From a virus: DNA of 37,978 nt. Location of the stretch: positions 1-37,978 of IMG/VR virus record IMGVR_UViG_3300037234_000381, one strand, 5' to 3'. A model generated the notes under the pieces. It ran no database searches. It was not told the origin of the DNA and saw only the letters and a list, made by a program, of their open reading frames with translations. Below, one piece after another: positions 1 to 5,628 of the stretch (within the stretch, counting starts at the first letter, position 1; every line of letters begins with the position of its first letter). The translations under genes were made by a program, and so were the position numbers.

Positions 1-1102
1 CCTGGCTGTCTATAAAGTACTCTATTTCTGTACAGTCCGAGTAATCATCAAAGTTAGGTATTTTCCCAACCTTGAGCCATTCGGCCATTAAACACCATGA
101 TTCAGTCCTAGAGTTTGCGTATTTCTTAGGCTTAGATGCGTTATTTGCTCCATTGAAATCCATAACAGGACATACTACTTCAAGAGCTTCTTTCAAGTGG
201 TCCACTATAGGACCGCCAAGCCCGCAACCGTCCACAACTAGAGCCTCTATTTCAAAAGGGAGTAGTGCCTCTATAACCACACGCTCTAGGTTTGGAGCTG
301 ATAGCCCTTGCCATTTACGTGTTAATAGTATTTCATGGCCCCTACGAATAATAAGGACTGACTTATCTTTGCCATACCTGGCAACGTCTAGCGCCCCCAC
401 TATGGGCTCTGAGGTGTCTATTATTATCGTACGTTCTGAAGCATGACGTATAACTACAAGCGGTATAAGTTGTGCGTCTGCATTAGCATCAAGGAAGCTG
501 GCCCCTAGCTCTTGGTCTGCAAACTCACCCGAGTATTCCGCATATATTCTCTTTAGGTACTCAGGAGGAAGGAATGGATTATCCCTAGTCGTTGCGTGTA
601 TAAAATGGGTTGACTCTTGAAGGTGTAGGTCATAAACCCAATTCTTACCCCTGGGCGTAGTAGTGAGCCAAATTTGATAAGGGAATTTTCCACGCCTCAA
701 CCTACCACAAAGAACCTCATAAGTGTATCGGTCATACAGTGCAGCCTCATCGAGTATGGCGTTATCTACGGTTACACCACGCATATTTTCCACAGAGTCC
801 ATTGAGAACCCCATGATTTTACCACCTGTCTCTTCCACCTCAATAACCATATCAGCTTTATAATAAGTGCAAGCTATCCCATGGTCTCTAAGTCTTTGCA
901 AGATTTCCGCAAACATCACAAGCTTTAACGTCTTGTAGCTCTGAGCCATCACAATAGTGTGAGCCCCAATCGCCAACTGTTGACAAGCCTTTTCGGAAGC
1001 TACAAAGGATTTACCCGAACCAATGCCCGCCAGGTATAAAACTACAGGCGACTTTGATTGGAGAAACTCTTTCTGCTTAGTGGAAATCTGTATTTTAGCC
1101 AT
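1..1102 (-). CDS. terL: Terminase large subunit, N-terminal 367 codons (gene continues at 37978)
   Basis: Motor and nuclease that packages DNA into the prohead. Translating the minus strand from the ATG at 1102 gives a Walker A-like LAGIGSGKS near residues 24-32, a Walker B ILDEA near 115-119, a coupling motif TTTP near 142, and the start of the nuclease domain (ALDVARYGKD near 230, VVDGCGLGGP near 285). There is no stop before the window edge. One base is left over at position 1; joined to the two leftover bases at 37977-37978 it forms an Ala codon and the frame continues into the C-terminus at the right end, for a total of 423 aa. The gene starts six bases after the preceding small gene. 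Confidence 0.95.
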   Translation of the reverse strand, partial: MAKIQISTKQKEFLQSKSPVVLYLAGIGSGKSFVASEKACQQLAIGAHTIVMAQSYKTLKLVMFAEILQRLRDHGIACTYYKADMVIEVEETGGKIMGFSMDSVENMRGVTVDNAILDEAALYDRYTYEVLCGRLRRGKFPYQIWLTTTPRGKNWVYDLHLQESTHFIHATTRDNPFLPPEYLKRIYAEYSGEFADQELGASFLDANADAQLIPLVVIRHASERTIIIDTSEPIVGALDVARYGKDKSVLIIRRGHEILLTRKWQGLSAPNLERVVIEALLPFEIEALVVDGCGLGGPIVDHLKEALEVVCPVMDFNGANNASKPKKYANSRTESWCLMAEWLKVGKIPNFDDYSDCTEIEYFIDSQ

Positions 1103-1107
1103 ATATT

Positions 1108-1407
1108 CTAAATAGCTCTTCTTGGGTCCATGTTCGGGTTCATTTGATGATTCATACCAGGACCATTAGGCATAGGCGCTTGAGGCTGCCCGAGTGCTTC
1201 AAGCGTTGCGGGTCTTTGTACCATTTGCAAAGCCCTGTCAAACCCATCCCTTAGATTCTCGTGGTGTGACGTTCTTTTTTCTTCTGATAGTACTCGAGCC
1301 TGTGGATTATCTTGTGATTGATAACTTGGTACACCAAACTCAGCCTCCGCTGCCAAATCCATATCGTCTAGCCCTTGCCCGAGGCCTCCTAGTTCTTCTA
1401 AAAGCAT
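1108..1407 (-). CDS. Hypothetical protein between terminase subunits (99 aa)
   Basis: Not recognised. The chosen ATG at 1407 lies 8 nt after a GGAG that directly follows the terS stop codon; a longer reading frame would start inside terS and lacks such a site. The protein is Met/Pro/Asn-rich at its C-terminus and probably partly disordered, with an acidic N-terminal half. Its place between terS and terL in the packaging operon suggests an accessory role in packaging or simply a moron-type insertion; nothing in the sequence decides between these. Confidence 0.75.
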   Translation of the reverse strand: MLLEELGGLGQGLDDMDLAAEAEFGVPSYQSQDNPQARVLSEEKRTSHHENLRDGFDRALQMVQRPATLEALGQPQAPMPNGPGMNHQMNPNMDPRRAI

Positions 1408-1417
1408 AAGCTTCTCC

Positions 1418-1828
1418 TTAATCCTGTTTGGGTACTTCAACCTCTTCATAGGTCATTTCTATCGTAGTTTTTTGTTTGACGTTTGCATCAATCTCTTGCT
1501 TGTCTCTCCAACCGTATCTATTTTTCATATTCATGTACCACATGGTTGAATTTATCTCTTGAGAGTCTACTCCTGAGCGCCCTTTTTTCTCCCACCAAGA
1601 GTTTGCAAATATGCGACCGCTTTTTATGGTCACCGAAAACTCTTCCTCCTCTTTCAGCCACCTATGCCAAAGGTCGTCTGAAAACGAGCCTCTTTTTTGC
1701 CATATTAACGCCTTGATTTCTACATCACTAGCACCGTCAATGTATAGGTCTATAATTTCCTTAGACCACCCCTTCCATAAATCAAGAGCTTTCTTAGGTC
1801 TTCCAACCTTTCTCTTCTTTGCAACCAT
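1418..1828 (-). CDS. terS: Terminase small subunit-like protein (136 aa)
   Basis: Probable DNA-recognition subunit of terminase, first gene of the late (packaging-head-tail) operon. A basic start (KKRKVGRPKK) is followed by a short helical region with a likely DNA-binding helix-turn-helix (SDVEIKALIWQKRGSFSDDLWHRWLKE, roughly residues 34-60, quoted here as one region of two helices). It then has the W-rich segment (NSWWEKKGR, NSTMWYMNMKNRYGWRDK) typical of phage small terminases of this type. The ATG at 1828 follows AAGGAG by six bases. Its position two genes before terL supports the call; identity is by organisation and residue pattern, not strong motif. Confidence 0.8.
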   Translation of the reverse strand: MVAKKRKVGRPKKALDLWKGWSKEIIDLYIDGASDVEIKALIWQKRGSFSDDLWHRWLKEEEEFSVTIKSGRIFANSWWEKKGRSGVDSQEINSTMWYMNMKNRYGWRDKQEIDANVKQKTTIEMTYEEVEVPKQD

Positions 1829-1839
1829 ACCACACTCCT

Positions 1840-1938
1840 TATTGAGTTATTAAACTACTTAAGGGGCCAACAACTAAGCTAGACCCCCTCGTATAATGTA
1901 AATATATGTTCTTTAATGGTGCTATGGAGATAATACCG
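1840..1938 (-). promoter_or_regulatory. Leader of the late operon, possible late promoter and hairpin
   Basis: About 110 bases separate the last early gene from terS. On the minus strand there is an AT-rich stretch with ACATTATACG (candidate -10, no convincing -35) and a small hairpin, AGGGG pairing with CCCCT around 1861-1889, ahead of the terS ribosome site. No intrinsic terminator is seen between the early genes and terS, so read-through from upstream is equally possible. Confidence 0.3.
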
Positions 1939-2118
1939 TTAATTCTTTAGGTCCATCCATGCTACAACTGCACTAACAGGCATCAAAGGTACAGCTAATA
2001 CTCTAACTACTTCCTCTTTGTATCCAGGTTCAAAATCAGCAGCCGTAAGCTTATATACGTTTGTTCCCCAGCTTACGAGTAAGAAGAGTGATATAAGTAG
2101 GGTGTAAAATGCTTTCAT
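1939..2118 (-). CDS. Single-span membrane protein (59 aa)
   Basis: Unknown small membrane protein. The ATG at 2118 is preceded by AATCAAGGAGTAACT, a strong ribosome site that is also a degenerate copy of the recurring early leader, so it is preferred to an upstream in-frame ATG. Residues 2-18 (KAFYTLLISLFLLVSWG) form a signal-anchor segment and a second moderately hydrophobic stretch (VLAVPLMPVSAVVAW) lies near the C-terminus. It is the last gene of the early minus-strand cluster and has its own promoter at 2146-2173. Together with the neighbouring lipoprotein it may act at the cell envelope. Confidence 0.7.
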   Translation of the reverse strand: MKAFYTLLISLFLLVSWGTNVYKLTAADFEPGYKEEVVRVLAVPLMPVSAVVAWMDLKN

Positions 2119-2145
2119 AGTTACTCCTTGATTACGATAATCTAA

Positions 2146-2173
2146 AGATAAGCTATAAACGTGAAAAGAGCAA
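2146..2173 (-). promoter_or_regulatory. Early-type promoter, degenerate copy
   Basis: On the minus strand TTGCTC and TTATCT are separated by 16 bases, the same spacing as the three clear early promoters. The bases after the -10 (CTTTAGA, then CGTAATCAAGGAG) align with the 12.4-kb promoter leader. The -35 lies inside the stem of the terminator of the upstream lipoprotein gene, so the two signals are interlocked. Confidence 0.55.
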
Positions 2174-2190
2174 CCTTTTAGAGTTGCCCT
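2164..2190 (-). terminator. Intrinsic terminator after the lipoprotein gene
   Basis: On the minus strand AGGGCAAC pairs with GTTGCTCT (8 bp, one G-U) around an 8-base loop, followed by TTTT. It starts a few bases after the stop codon at 2195-2197. Confidence 0.65.
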
Positions 2191-2194
2191 AGTT

Positions 2195-2461
2195 TCACTC
2201 GCTTTCATAAATAAACCTTTCCTTTCCATCCTTTACGCATCTTGCACCGATTGAGACACCTTTGTCATTAAGTACATCGTCACATTTTTCATCAAGGTCA
2301 AATCCCTCTTCACCCTCTTTGAAGCAGTGTCGCCCTACCTCGTTTAGATTCTCGTCTACCATGGGTACGCACCGCTCAGGGACTTTCACCTCTTTCTCCT
2401 CCTCAGAGAATAGGCATCCTGTTAGTAGTGTGATTGTAATTGTAAGTATTAGGGTTTTCAT
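2195..2461 (-). CDS. Outer-membrane-type lipoprotein with two tandem Cys repeats (88 aa)
   Basis: Predicted secreted lipoprotein: a basic start, a hydrophobic segment (LILTITITLL) and the lipobox L13-T14-G15-C16. The +2 residue is Leu, not Asp, which favours the outer membrane. The mature part contains two diverged repeats, each with two cysteines separated by 14 residues (C...GRHCFKEGEEGF and C...GARCVKDGKERF), suggesting one disulfide per repeat in the periplasm. The ATG overlaps the stop of the preceding gene (ATGA). A superinfection-exclusion or receptor-masking lipoprotein is a reasonable guess; an outer-membrane spanin is less likely because no inner-membrane spanin lies beside it. Confidence 0.8.
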   Translation of the reverse strand: MKTLILTITITLLTGCLFSEEEKEVKVPERCVPMVDENLNEVGRHCFKEGEEGFDLDEKCDDVLNDKGVSIGARCVKDGKERFIYESE

Positions 2462-2700
2462 TTCTTAGCCTCTTCCCATTTCTTTTCTAAGTCTTCGGTC
2501 AATTCTATTGTGAGCAAAGGGGCTATTTTAAACTTCACCTCATTTAGCTTATAGAATTTTGTTAGCTCCTCATCTTTCCAAGTTTCCGCAAACATTTCAA
2601 TTATTTTCAGTTGCTCTTCTGTTATTGGGATTCTTTGCGTAGGTTCCCTATGCCCTGTTGAGATATTTAAACTTTCTCCTATTTGTATTTCAAACATCAT
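2458..2700 (-). CDS. Hypothetical protein (80 aa)
   Basis: Unknown. Two adjacent ATG codons at 2700 and 2697 could start it; the ribosome site is weak (GGTGG), consistent with translation coupled to the gene just upstream, whose stop is three bases away. The protein is acidic and largely helical in its C-terminal half (EEQLKIIEMFAETWKDEEL, TEDLEKKWEEAKK). Its stop overlaps the lipoprotein start by ATGA. Confidence 0.7.
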   Translation of the reverse strand: MMFEIQIGESLNISTGHREPTQRIPITEEQLKIIEMFAETWKDEELTKFYKLNEVKFKIAPLLTIELTEDLEKKWEEAKK

Positions 2701-2703
2701 TTC

Positions 2704-2961
2704 TTATACCACCCTAAATTCAGTTTCATTACATTCTTTGCATACATATTTTTTACGAGGTGGGTCACTGTGTAAGGTTGCCCCTGTTGCTACCATTCGC
2801 CCCGCACATATACAGCAAGAATTGGTTAAGTCGCTGTAGGTCATAGTTAGCTTTGGCTTAGTCTCAATCAATTGGAGTAACTGAGAAACGGACTTTTCAA
2901 ATACTTCTTTTAGGTGTAGGTCACCCTCTAATATTTCTCTGATTGTTTCTTCATTGCTCAT
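2704..2961 (-). CDS. Zinc-ribbon-like protein (85 aa)
   Basis: The N-terminal half is helical and acidic. The C-terminal half carries CCICAG and CKEC about 25 residues apart, a four-cysteine arrangement that fits a zinc ribbon. Such small phage proteins often bind nucleic acid or a host protein, but no function is recognisable. The ATG overlaps the stop of the upstream gene (ATGA), so translation is coupled. Confidence 0.75.
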   Translation of the reverse strand: MSNEETIREILEGDLHLKEVFEKSVSQLLQLIETKPKLTMTYSDLTNSCCICAGRMVATGATLHSDPPRKKYVCKECNETEFRVV

Positions 2962-3152
2962 TTCTTAGCCTCCTGTTCATCTTGGAACCTGTTTAGGGCA
3001 TCGTATAGGTATTGGGGGATTTCTTCAGACCACCCGCCATATCCATCTATTTCCCAATAAGGTTTATCTTTAGGCCCTGTCAGTGGGCTTCCGTCACCTA
3101 TTCCAATATTTAAACTTCCGTACTCGTTGCTTATTGTTCCGATTTCTCTCAT
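2958..3152 (-). CDS. Hypothetical protein (64 aa)
   Basis: Unknown. The ATG at 3152 follows the recurring leader AACGCAATCAAGGAG with ideal spacing. The N-terminal half is Gly/Asp-rich (GSLNIGIGDGSPLTGPKDKPYWEIDGYGG in two short pieces), the C-terminal half helical. The leader overlaps the end of the small membrane gene upstream. Confidence 0.7.
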   Translation of the reverse strand: MREIGTISNEYGSLNIGIGDGSPLTGPKDKPYWEIDGYGGWSEEIPQYLYDALNRFQDEQEAKK

Positions 3153-3162
3153 AATATCTCCT

Positions 3163-3172
3163 TGATTGCGTT
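3163..3172 (-). promoter_or_regulatory. Copy of the AACGCAATCA leader motif
   Basis: Exact 10-mer followed by AGGAG and the start at 3152. Upstream is TATAGG but no convincing -35, so this copy may act at the RNA level or with a weak promoter. Confidence 0.7.
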
Positions 3173-3174
3173 TG

Positions 3175-3270
3175 TTACCAGCCTATAAAAATTAACACTA
3201 GAATAAACGTTATGAATATTGCAAGTGAAATGATATTTAGTCGGCGCTCTTTTTCTTTGTTTGTCTTCAT
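3175..3270 (-). CDS. Membrane miniprotein (31 aa)
   Basis: A very short gene of the membrane-peptide type: a charged start (MKTNKEKERR) followed by one hydrophobic span (NIISLAIFITFILVLIFIGW) to the C-terminus. It lies three bases after the neighbouring membrane gene and is followed at once by the leader of the next gene. The ribosome site is poor (GGTGGTAACAC), so translation may be coupled. Confidence 0.55.
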   Translation of the reverse strand: MKTNKEKERRLNIISLAIFITFILVLIFIGW

Positions 3271-3273
3271 GTG

Positions 3274-3447
3274 TTACCACCCTAAGTCAAAGAACACTAT
3301 ACTTAGCCCTAGGGGTAGAAGTACATAGTCCCAATCTTTGTTTAATGAGAATCTTATAAACATAATGAAGAGTACTATACTTATTATTTTATAAGGTAGT
3401 GTGTCTAGGTCTAGAAAGTAGTGTATGAGTTGCTTTATTTTATCCAT
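3274..3447 (-). CDS. Two-span membrane protein, possibly leaderless (57 aa)
   Basis: Two hydrophobic segments (KIISIVLFIMFIRF and YVLLPLGLSIVFFDLGW) connected by a short charged loop give a holin-like topology. The ATG at 3447 lies only six bases after TATACT, so an mRNA started there would be leaderless. A TTG at 3483, overlapping the stop of the upstream gene, would add 12 residues and place GAGGTG very close to the start. Both are possible. Function unknown. Confidence 0.55.
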   Translation of the reverse strand: MDKIKQLIHYFLDLDTLPYKIISIVLFIMFIRFSLNKDWDYVLLPLGLSIVFFDLGW

Positions 3448-3453
3448 GTGATA

Positions 3454-3483
3454 AGTATAGTTTAAAATATTTGTTACGCTCAA
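3454..3483 (-). promoter_or_regulatory. Possible promoter (TTGAGC-N18-TATACT)
   Basis: The minus strand has TTAAACTATACTT immediately before the ATG at 3447. The same 13 bases precede the gene at 16029. TTGAGC sits 18 bases upstream. The -10 is good, the -35 weak. Confidence 0.4.
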
Positions 3484-3947
3484 ATCACCTCAAAGTTTTC
3501 TTTTAGCCATTGTAGGGAGGGTTTTAACTCGTAAGGCTTAAAAATAAGATTTTTCGCTAAAGACCTAACAACCATATTATTCTCTGTATTTATCCAAATT
3601 TTATTGCGTGAGACGGTTTCTATCATAGCCCTCACCCCATTAACTTCCACTTCCACATCTTCACACATCAATAGCCTTGGCTCTAGCTTTATGTCTGAGA
3701 TTTTCAAGTTGATTTCATAAACTAAGGCATCCCCCAAGCAAAAACGCTTACCCCAAATGCCAACTAAATTAGAGCCTACATTGTCTGCAAGCATACTCCC
3801 TACAATAGCCTTAACAAACGCCAGCTTCTTAGGGTCTTGTAAGTCTTCACTCTTGATTATTAGGGTAGGTTCGGTCTTCTTTATAGCCTCTACACCTTCC
3901 TGCATTGTTTGATATTCTTTTTGTCCGTAAGGTTTCATTTCACTCAT
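3480..3947 (-). CDS. Hypothetical protein (155 aa)
   Basis: Unknown mixed alpha/beta protein with no visible motif. The start at 3947 is chosen because AACGCAATCAACAAGGAAATACT precedes it in two parts, leader plus AAGGA; an upstream in-frame ATG lies inside the tRNA-like element and has no ribosome site. It follows the tRNA-like element by about 35 bases and may be co-transcribed with it. Confidence 0.75.
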   Translation of the reverse strand: MSEMKPYGQKEYQTMQEGVEAIKKTEPTLIIKSEDLQDPKKLAFVKAIVGSMLADNVGSNLVGIWGKRFCLGDALVYEINLKISDIKLEPRLLMCEDVEVEVNGVRAMIETVSRNKIWINTENNMVVRSLAKNLIFKPYELKPSLQWLKENFEVI

Positions 3948-3960
3948 AGTATTTCCTTGT

Positions 3961-3970
3961 TGATTGCGTT
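3961..3970 (-). promoter_or_regulatory. Copy of the AACGCAATCA leader motif
   Basis: Exact 10-mer between the tRNA-like element and the gene starting at 3947. No promoter is seen; the message is probably made by read-through and processing of the tRNA-like RNA. Confidence 0.6.
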
Positions 3971-3983
3971 GTGCTAGTGTGAA

Positions 3984-4062
3984 TGTAAGAGGGTAAGGAT
4001 TTGAACCATAGACAAATGCCATTGTAGACACTTCGCTCTACCACTGAGCTAACCCCTCTTAC
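3984..4062 (-). tRNA. tRNA-like element, atypical; anticodon not assignable
   Basis: The minus strand holds a consensus D-arm (TTAGCTCAGTGGTAGAGC), a T-loop (GGTTCAAATCC) and a perfect pairing of the ends, GTAAGAGGG with CCCTCTTAC. The features of a tRNA are therefore present, but spacing is off. Two extra bases lie between the acceptor helix and the D-arm, the T-stem has one mismatch, and the anticodon stem AAGTG/CATTT encloses 10 bases, or can extend to 7 bp around TACAAT. No CCA is encoded. It could be a decayed tRNA, an unusual functional tRNA or the tRNA-like domain of a larger RNA with the hairpins upstream. Confidence 0.55.
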
Positions 4063-4066
4063 ACTC

Positions 4067-4190
4067 TAACCCTATATTGGGGGTTAACCATTTTGCGATA
4101 ATCCCGAATCTTCTCGTATTTAAGGGTTTGCGGCCCAGTTTACGCCACACTGTAATTCTTACAGCAAGCTATTTCTAGCGATTATCACAC
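4067..4190 (-). ncRNA. Candidate structured RNA upstream of the tRNA-like element
   Basis: No gene is visible here. Reading the minus strand, GATAATC (4186-4180) pairs with GATTATC (4103-4097) and closes four hairpins: GCTA-GAAA-TAGC (4168-4179, GNRA loop), CTGTAA-GAA-TTACAG (4150-4164), TGTGGC/GCCGCA (4129-4149) and CGAG-AAGA-TTCG (4105-4116). The first abuts the closing helix and the second and third abut each other. A fifth hairpin, TAACCC/GGGTTA (4067-4086), lies between this domain and the tRNA-like element. A TATATT box at 4196-4201 would start an RNA at about 4189, just before the closing helix. No known class was recognised. Confidence 0.5.
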
Positions 4191-4214
4191 TTATAAATAT
4201 AGTAAATTCTAGCC

Positions 4215-4379
4215 CTAAACGTTACTCAAATCTAAGCTAGTTATGCCCTTCATTCTAAAATTAAGCCTAGTCTTTCTGCTATCCACTTTTGTAACTATTT
4301 TGCAATCAAACTTTGTTATAAACTCCTTGTATTCCCTTAGTGCTTGTTCGTGTACTTGGCTTTCTTGTTGGCTGTTCAT
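4215..4379 (-). CDS. Hypothetical protein (54 aa)
   Basis: Small charged protein, helical at the N-terminus (QQESQVHEQALREYKEFITKF) with a basic, beta-prone C-terminal half. Its ATG overlaps the stop of the upstream gene (ATGA). It ends about 25 bases before the start of the structured-RNA region. Function unknown. Confidence 0.6.
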   Translation of the reverse strand: MNSQQESQVHEQALREYKEFITKFDCKIVTKVDSRKTRLNFRMKGITSLDLSNV

Positions 4380-4546
4380 TCTTTCACCTCTTCAATTATA
4401 CAGCCGTTTTCATCAAGATGTATAGGGGCTAGTTTTTCCTCATCAAATTTCTTTTGAATCTCTGCTGGGGTTATTGATTTAATTAACTCCCCCTTTGAGT
4501 CTCTAATTTCAAGGTTTCCATTCTCTTGATTAACTGATGTAATCAT
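4376..4546 (-). CDS. Hypothetical protein (56 aa)
   Basis: Unknown acidic protein. The ATG at 4546 is chosen because AAAGGAGGAAGA precedes it, the strongest ribosome site in the cluster; an in-frame ATG at 4567 has none and lies within the leader hairpin. It contains a short beta-rich N-terminus and a helix (PAEIQKKFDEEKL). The leader has two stable hairpins that end next to the ribosome site. Confidence 0.7.
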   Translation of the reverse strand: MITSVNQENGNLEIRDSKGELIKSITPAEIQKKFDEEKLAPIHLDENGCIIEEVKE

Positions 4547-4554
4547 TCTTCCTC

Positions 4555-4620
4555 CTTTGGGTGACACAATATCACCCTATTTGGTGTGCTATACGCACCT
4601 ATCTGTCAGTTAGGTGAATA
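4555..4620 (-). promoter_or_regulatory. Structured 5' leader with alternative hairpins
   Basis: On the minus strand CACCTA pairs with TAGGTG and GGGTGA with TCACCC; the second hairpin ends three bases before AAAGGAGG. A competing pairing, GGTG with CACC (or GTGC with GCAC), uses the 3' arm of the first hairpin. This is the geometry of a translational switch or of a protein-binding operator on RNA. No known riboswitch was recognised. Confidence 0.35.
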
Positions 4621-4630
4621 AAGCCCCATG

Positions 4631-4801
4631 TTATACACAAACTTTTCCACATATAGTGCATAATCCGTGCTTTTTAGAGCATTCGTCACATATTTTGTTA
4701 CAAGGTGTGTGGCTAGTGGTTATCGGTTTTGTGCATTTTACACAAATCCCCTTTGAGAATCCCATTAGCACTATTCTGTCTTTGTGTTTTTCACATTGCA
4801 T
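4631..4801 (-). CDS. Cys-rich zinc-binding-type miniprotein (56 aa)
   Basis: Nine cysteines and several histidines in 56 residues, in four clusters: CEKH at the start, CVKC, CNKICDEC and CTICGKVC at the end. This spacing is that of two small zinc knuckles or ribbons. The ATG at 4801 follows AGGGGAAAG by five bases. Similar Cys-rich miniproteins recur elsewhere in the genome. Role unknown; nucleic-acid or host-protein binding is plausible. Confidence 0.75.
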   Translation of the reverse strand: MQCEKHKDRIVLMGFSKGICVKCTKPITTSHTPCNKICDECSKKHGLCTICGKVCV

Positions 4802-4883
4802 TTTTACTTTCCCCTTTCATCTTTCGTCAGTGTATAACTAAGTATATGTTCCATCACTTCGTGACATCACATACACCCATTCG
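4802..4883 (-). promoter_or_regulatory. Intergenic region with possible -10 box
   Basis: The minus strand contains ACATATACTTAGTTATACACTG in two pieces with TATACT as candidate -10, preceded by TCACGAAGTGA, a small hairpin or operator-like inverted repeat. No good -35 is seen. Confidence 0.25.
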
Positions 4884-5078
4884 TTATAGTGAATTATATT
4901 CTCGTAATGCGATTTCAAGAGAGCCTGTTCTGATTACAACCTCCCCGCCCTTGGAAATTTCGTAGTCTCCATTTAGATAAACACACATCTCTCTCTTATA
5001 TTTACCGCTACTTGCGTATTGTATCTTATGTTCAGACTCCCACACCCTGAACTCTTCAATATTAATTTTGTGTTTCAT
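4884..5078 (-). CDS. Hypothetical protein (64 aa)
   Basis: Unknown, charged, beta-prone protein with one Cys. The ATG at 5078 follows AGGAAAG by seven bases. It is flanked by non-coding gaps of about 80 and 100 bases with no recognisable signal in the latter (5079-5178). Confidence 0.65.
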   Translation of the reverse strand: MKHKINIEEFRVWESEHKIQYASSGKYKREMCVYLNGDYEISKGGEVVIRTGSLEIALREYNSL

Positions 5079-5178
5079 AATTGTCTTTCCTATTTAATTT
5101 TGTCGTGTTTCTCTTAACTCACTATAACTACACCCTCATACAATGCTACGCACTGAATAAGGCTTCAAGCGTTATCGT

Positions 5179-5385
5179 TCAGCTTCTTGATGGAAATTTA
5201 GTTTTCATCATTGTAATGATGTTTTCTTTTTGTCTCAAGCATCTGCAACAATCAACATTTTCCCATTCATCAGTAACTCCTTGAGTACCGCTCTTTGATT
5301 TACTAGCTTTTGAACCGCATAAAAAGCTAGTAGCCATAACCCCCCCAAAAGGGTCATAGTGTGTTTTTAGTTCCATAATTTCCAT
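5179..5385 (-). CDS. Small Cys-motif protein (65-68 aa)
   Basis: Contains KTHYDPFGG, FLCGS, a Trp and CCRCLR. The order Tyr-Cys-Gly...Trp...Cys-x-x-Cys-Leu resembles short phage proteins with a TLCGK/VTCKRCL pattern that probably bind one zinc ion. Two starts fit: 5385, with AAAGGG only a base away, or the ATG at 5376, which keeps the whole motif and has a better distance. Role unknown. Confidence 0.6.
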   Translation of the reverse strand: MEIMELKTHYDPFGGVMATSFLCGSKASKSKSGTQGVTDEWENVDCCRCLRQKENIITMMKTKFPSRS

Positions 5386-5409
5386 ACCCTTTATTTTGTC
5401 AGCCGAAAC

Positions 5410-5462
5410 GATAACTAAGTTTCTATTTCATTAAAACGAAAATAGAGACTTGGCTCGTTATC
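5410..5462 (-). terminator. Long stem-loop at the end of a membrane gene
   Basis: Twelve bases, AAGTCTCTATTT on the minus strand, pair with AAATAGAAACTT (one G-U), and outside them GATAAC pairs with GTTATC. The hairpin overlaps the stop codon of the upstream gene. There is no T-run, so it may be an RNA-processing or stabilising structure rather than an intrinsic terminator. Confidence 0.45.
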
Positions 5463-5628
5463 TAAAATCCACGCCACACTTGGCTAGGATGATTATTGTT
5501 AATACTGAGCCTATTGCCATTGATAAAACTATTGTTACCCAATCCTCTCCCATTCTGTTGCTTATCCACATTAGGTAAAAAAGCACTATTAAAAGGAAGT
5601 CAAATATTAGGTATGCTGGGTAGGGCAT
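5458..5628 (-). CDS. Two-span membrane protein, holin-like topology (56 aa)
   Basis: Two hydrophobic spans (AYLIFDFLLIVLFYLMWI and WVTIVLSMAIGSVLTIIILA) with a short polar loop carrying RMGED, the layout of small holins. It is far from the endolysin gene, so the resemblance alone is weak. The ATG at 5628 overlaps the stop of the upstream gene (TAATG); a TTG four codons earlier is the alternative. Confidence 0.6.
   Translation of the reverse strand: MPYPAYLIFDFLLIVLFYLMWISNRMGEDWVTIVLSMAIGSVLTIIILAKCGVDFR

Noticed and set aside
72-446. Plus-strand open frame at the left edge
   Set aside because: It is antisense to terL, which has full motif support in the opposite frame.
3984-4062. Amber-suppressor (CUA) or valine (UAC) reading of the tRNA-like anticodon loop
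   Set aside because: The loop has extra bases and neither reading puts U33 and a purine 37 in place, so an anticodon would be a guess.
4168-4179. GCTAGAAATAGC looks like the joining loop of a Cas9 guide RNA
   Set aside because: A 4-bp stem with a GAAA loop arises easily; there is no repeat array, anti-repeat or cas gene.
5458-5628. Holin call for the two-span membrane proteins at 3274, 5458 and 7975
   Set aside because: Topology fits but all are early-region genes far from the endolysin; three equal candidates cannot be separated by sequence.
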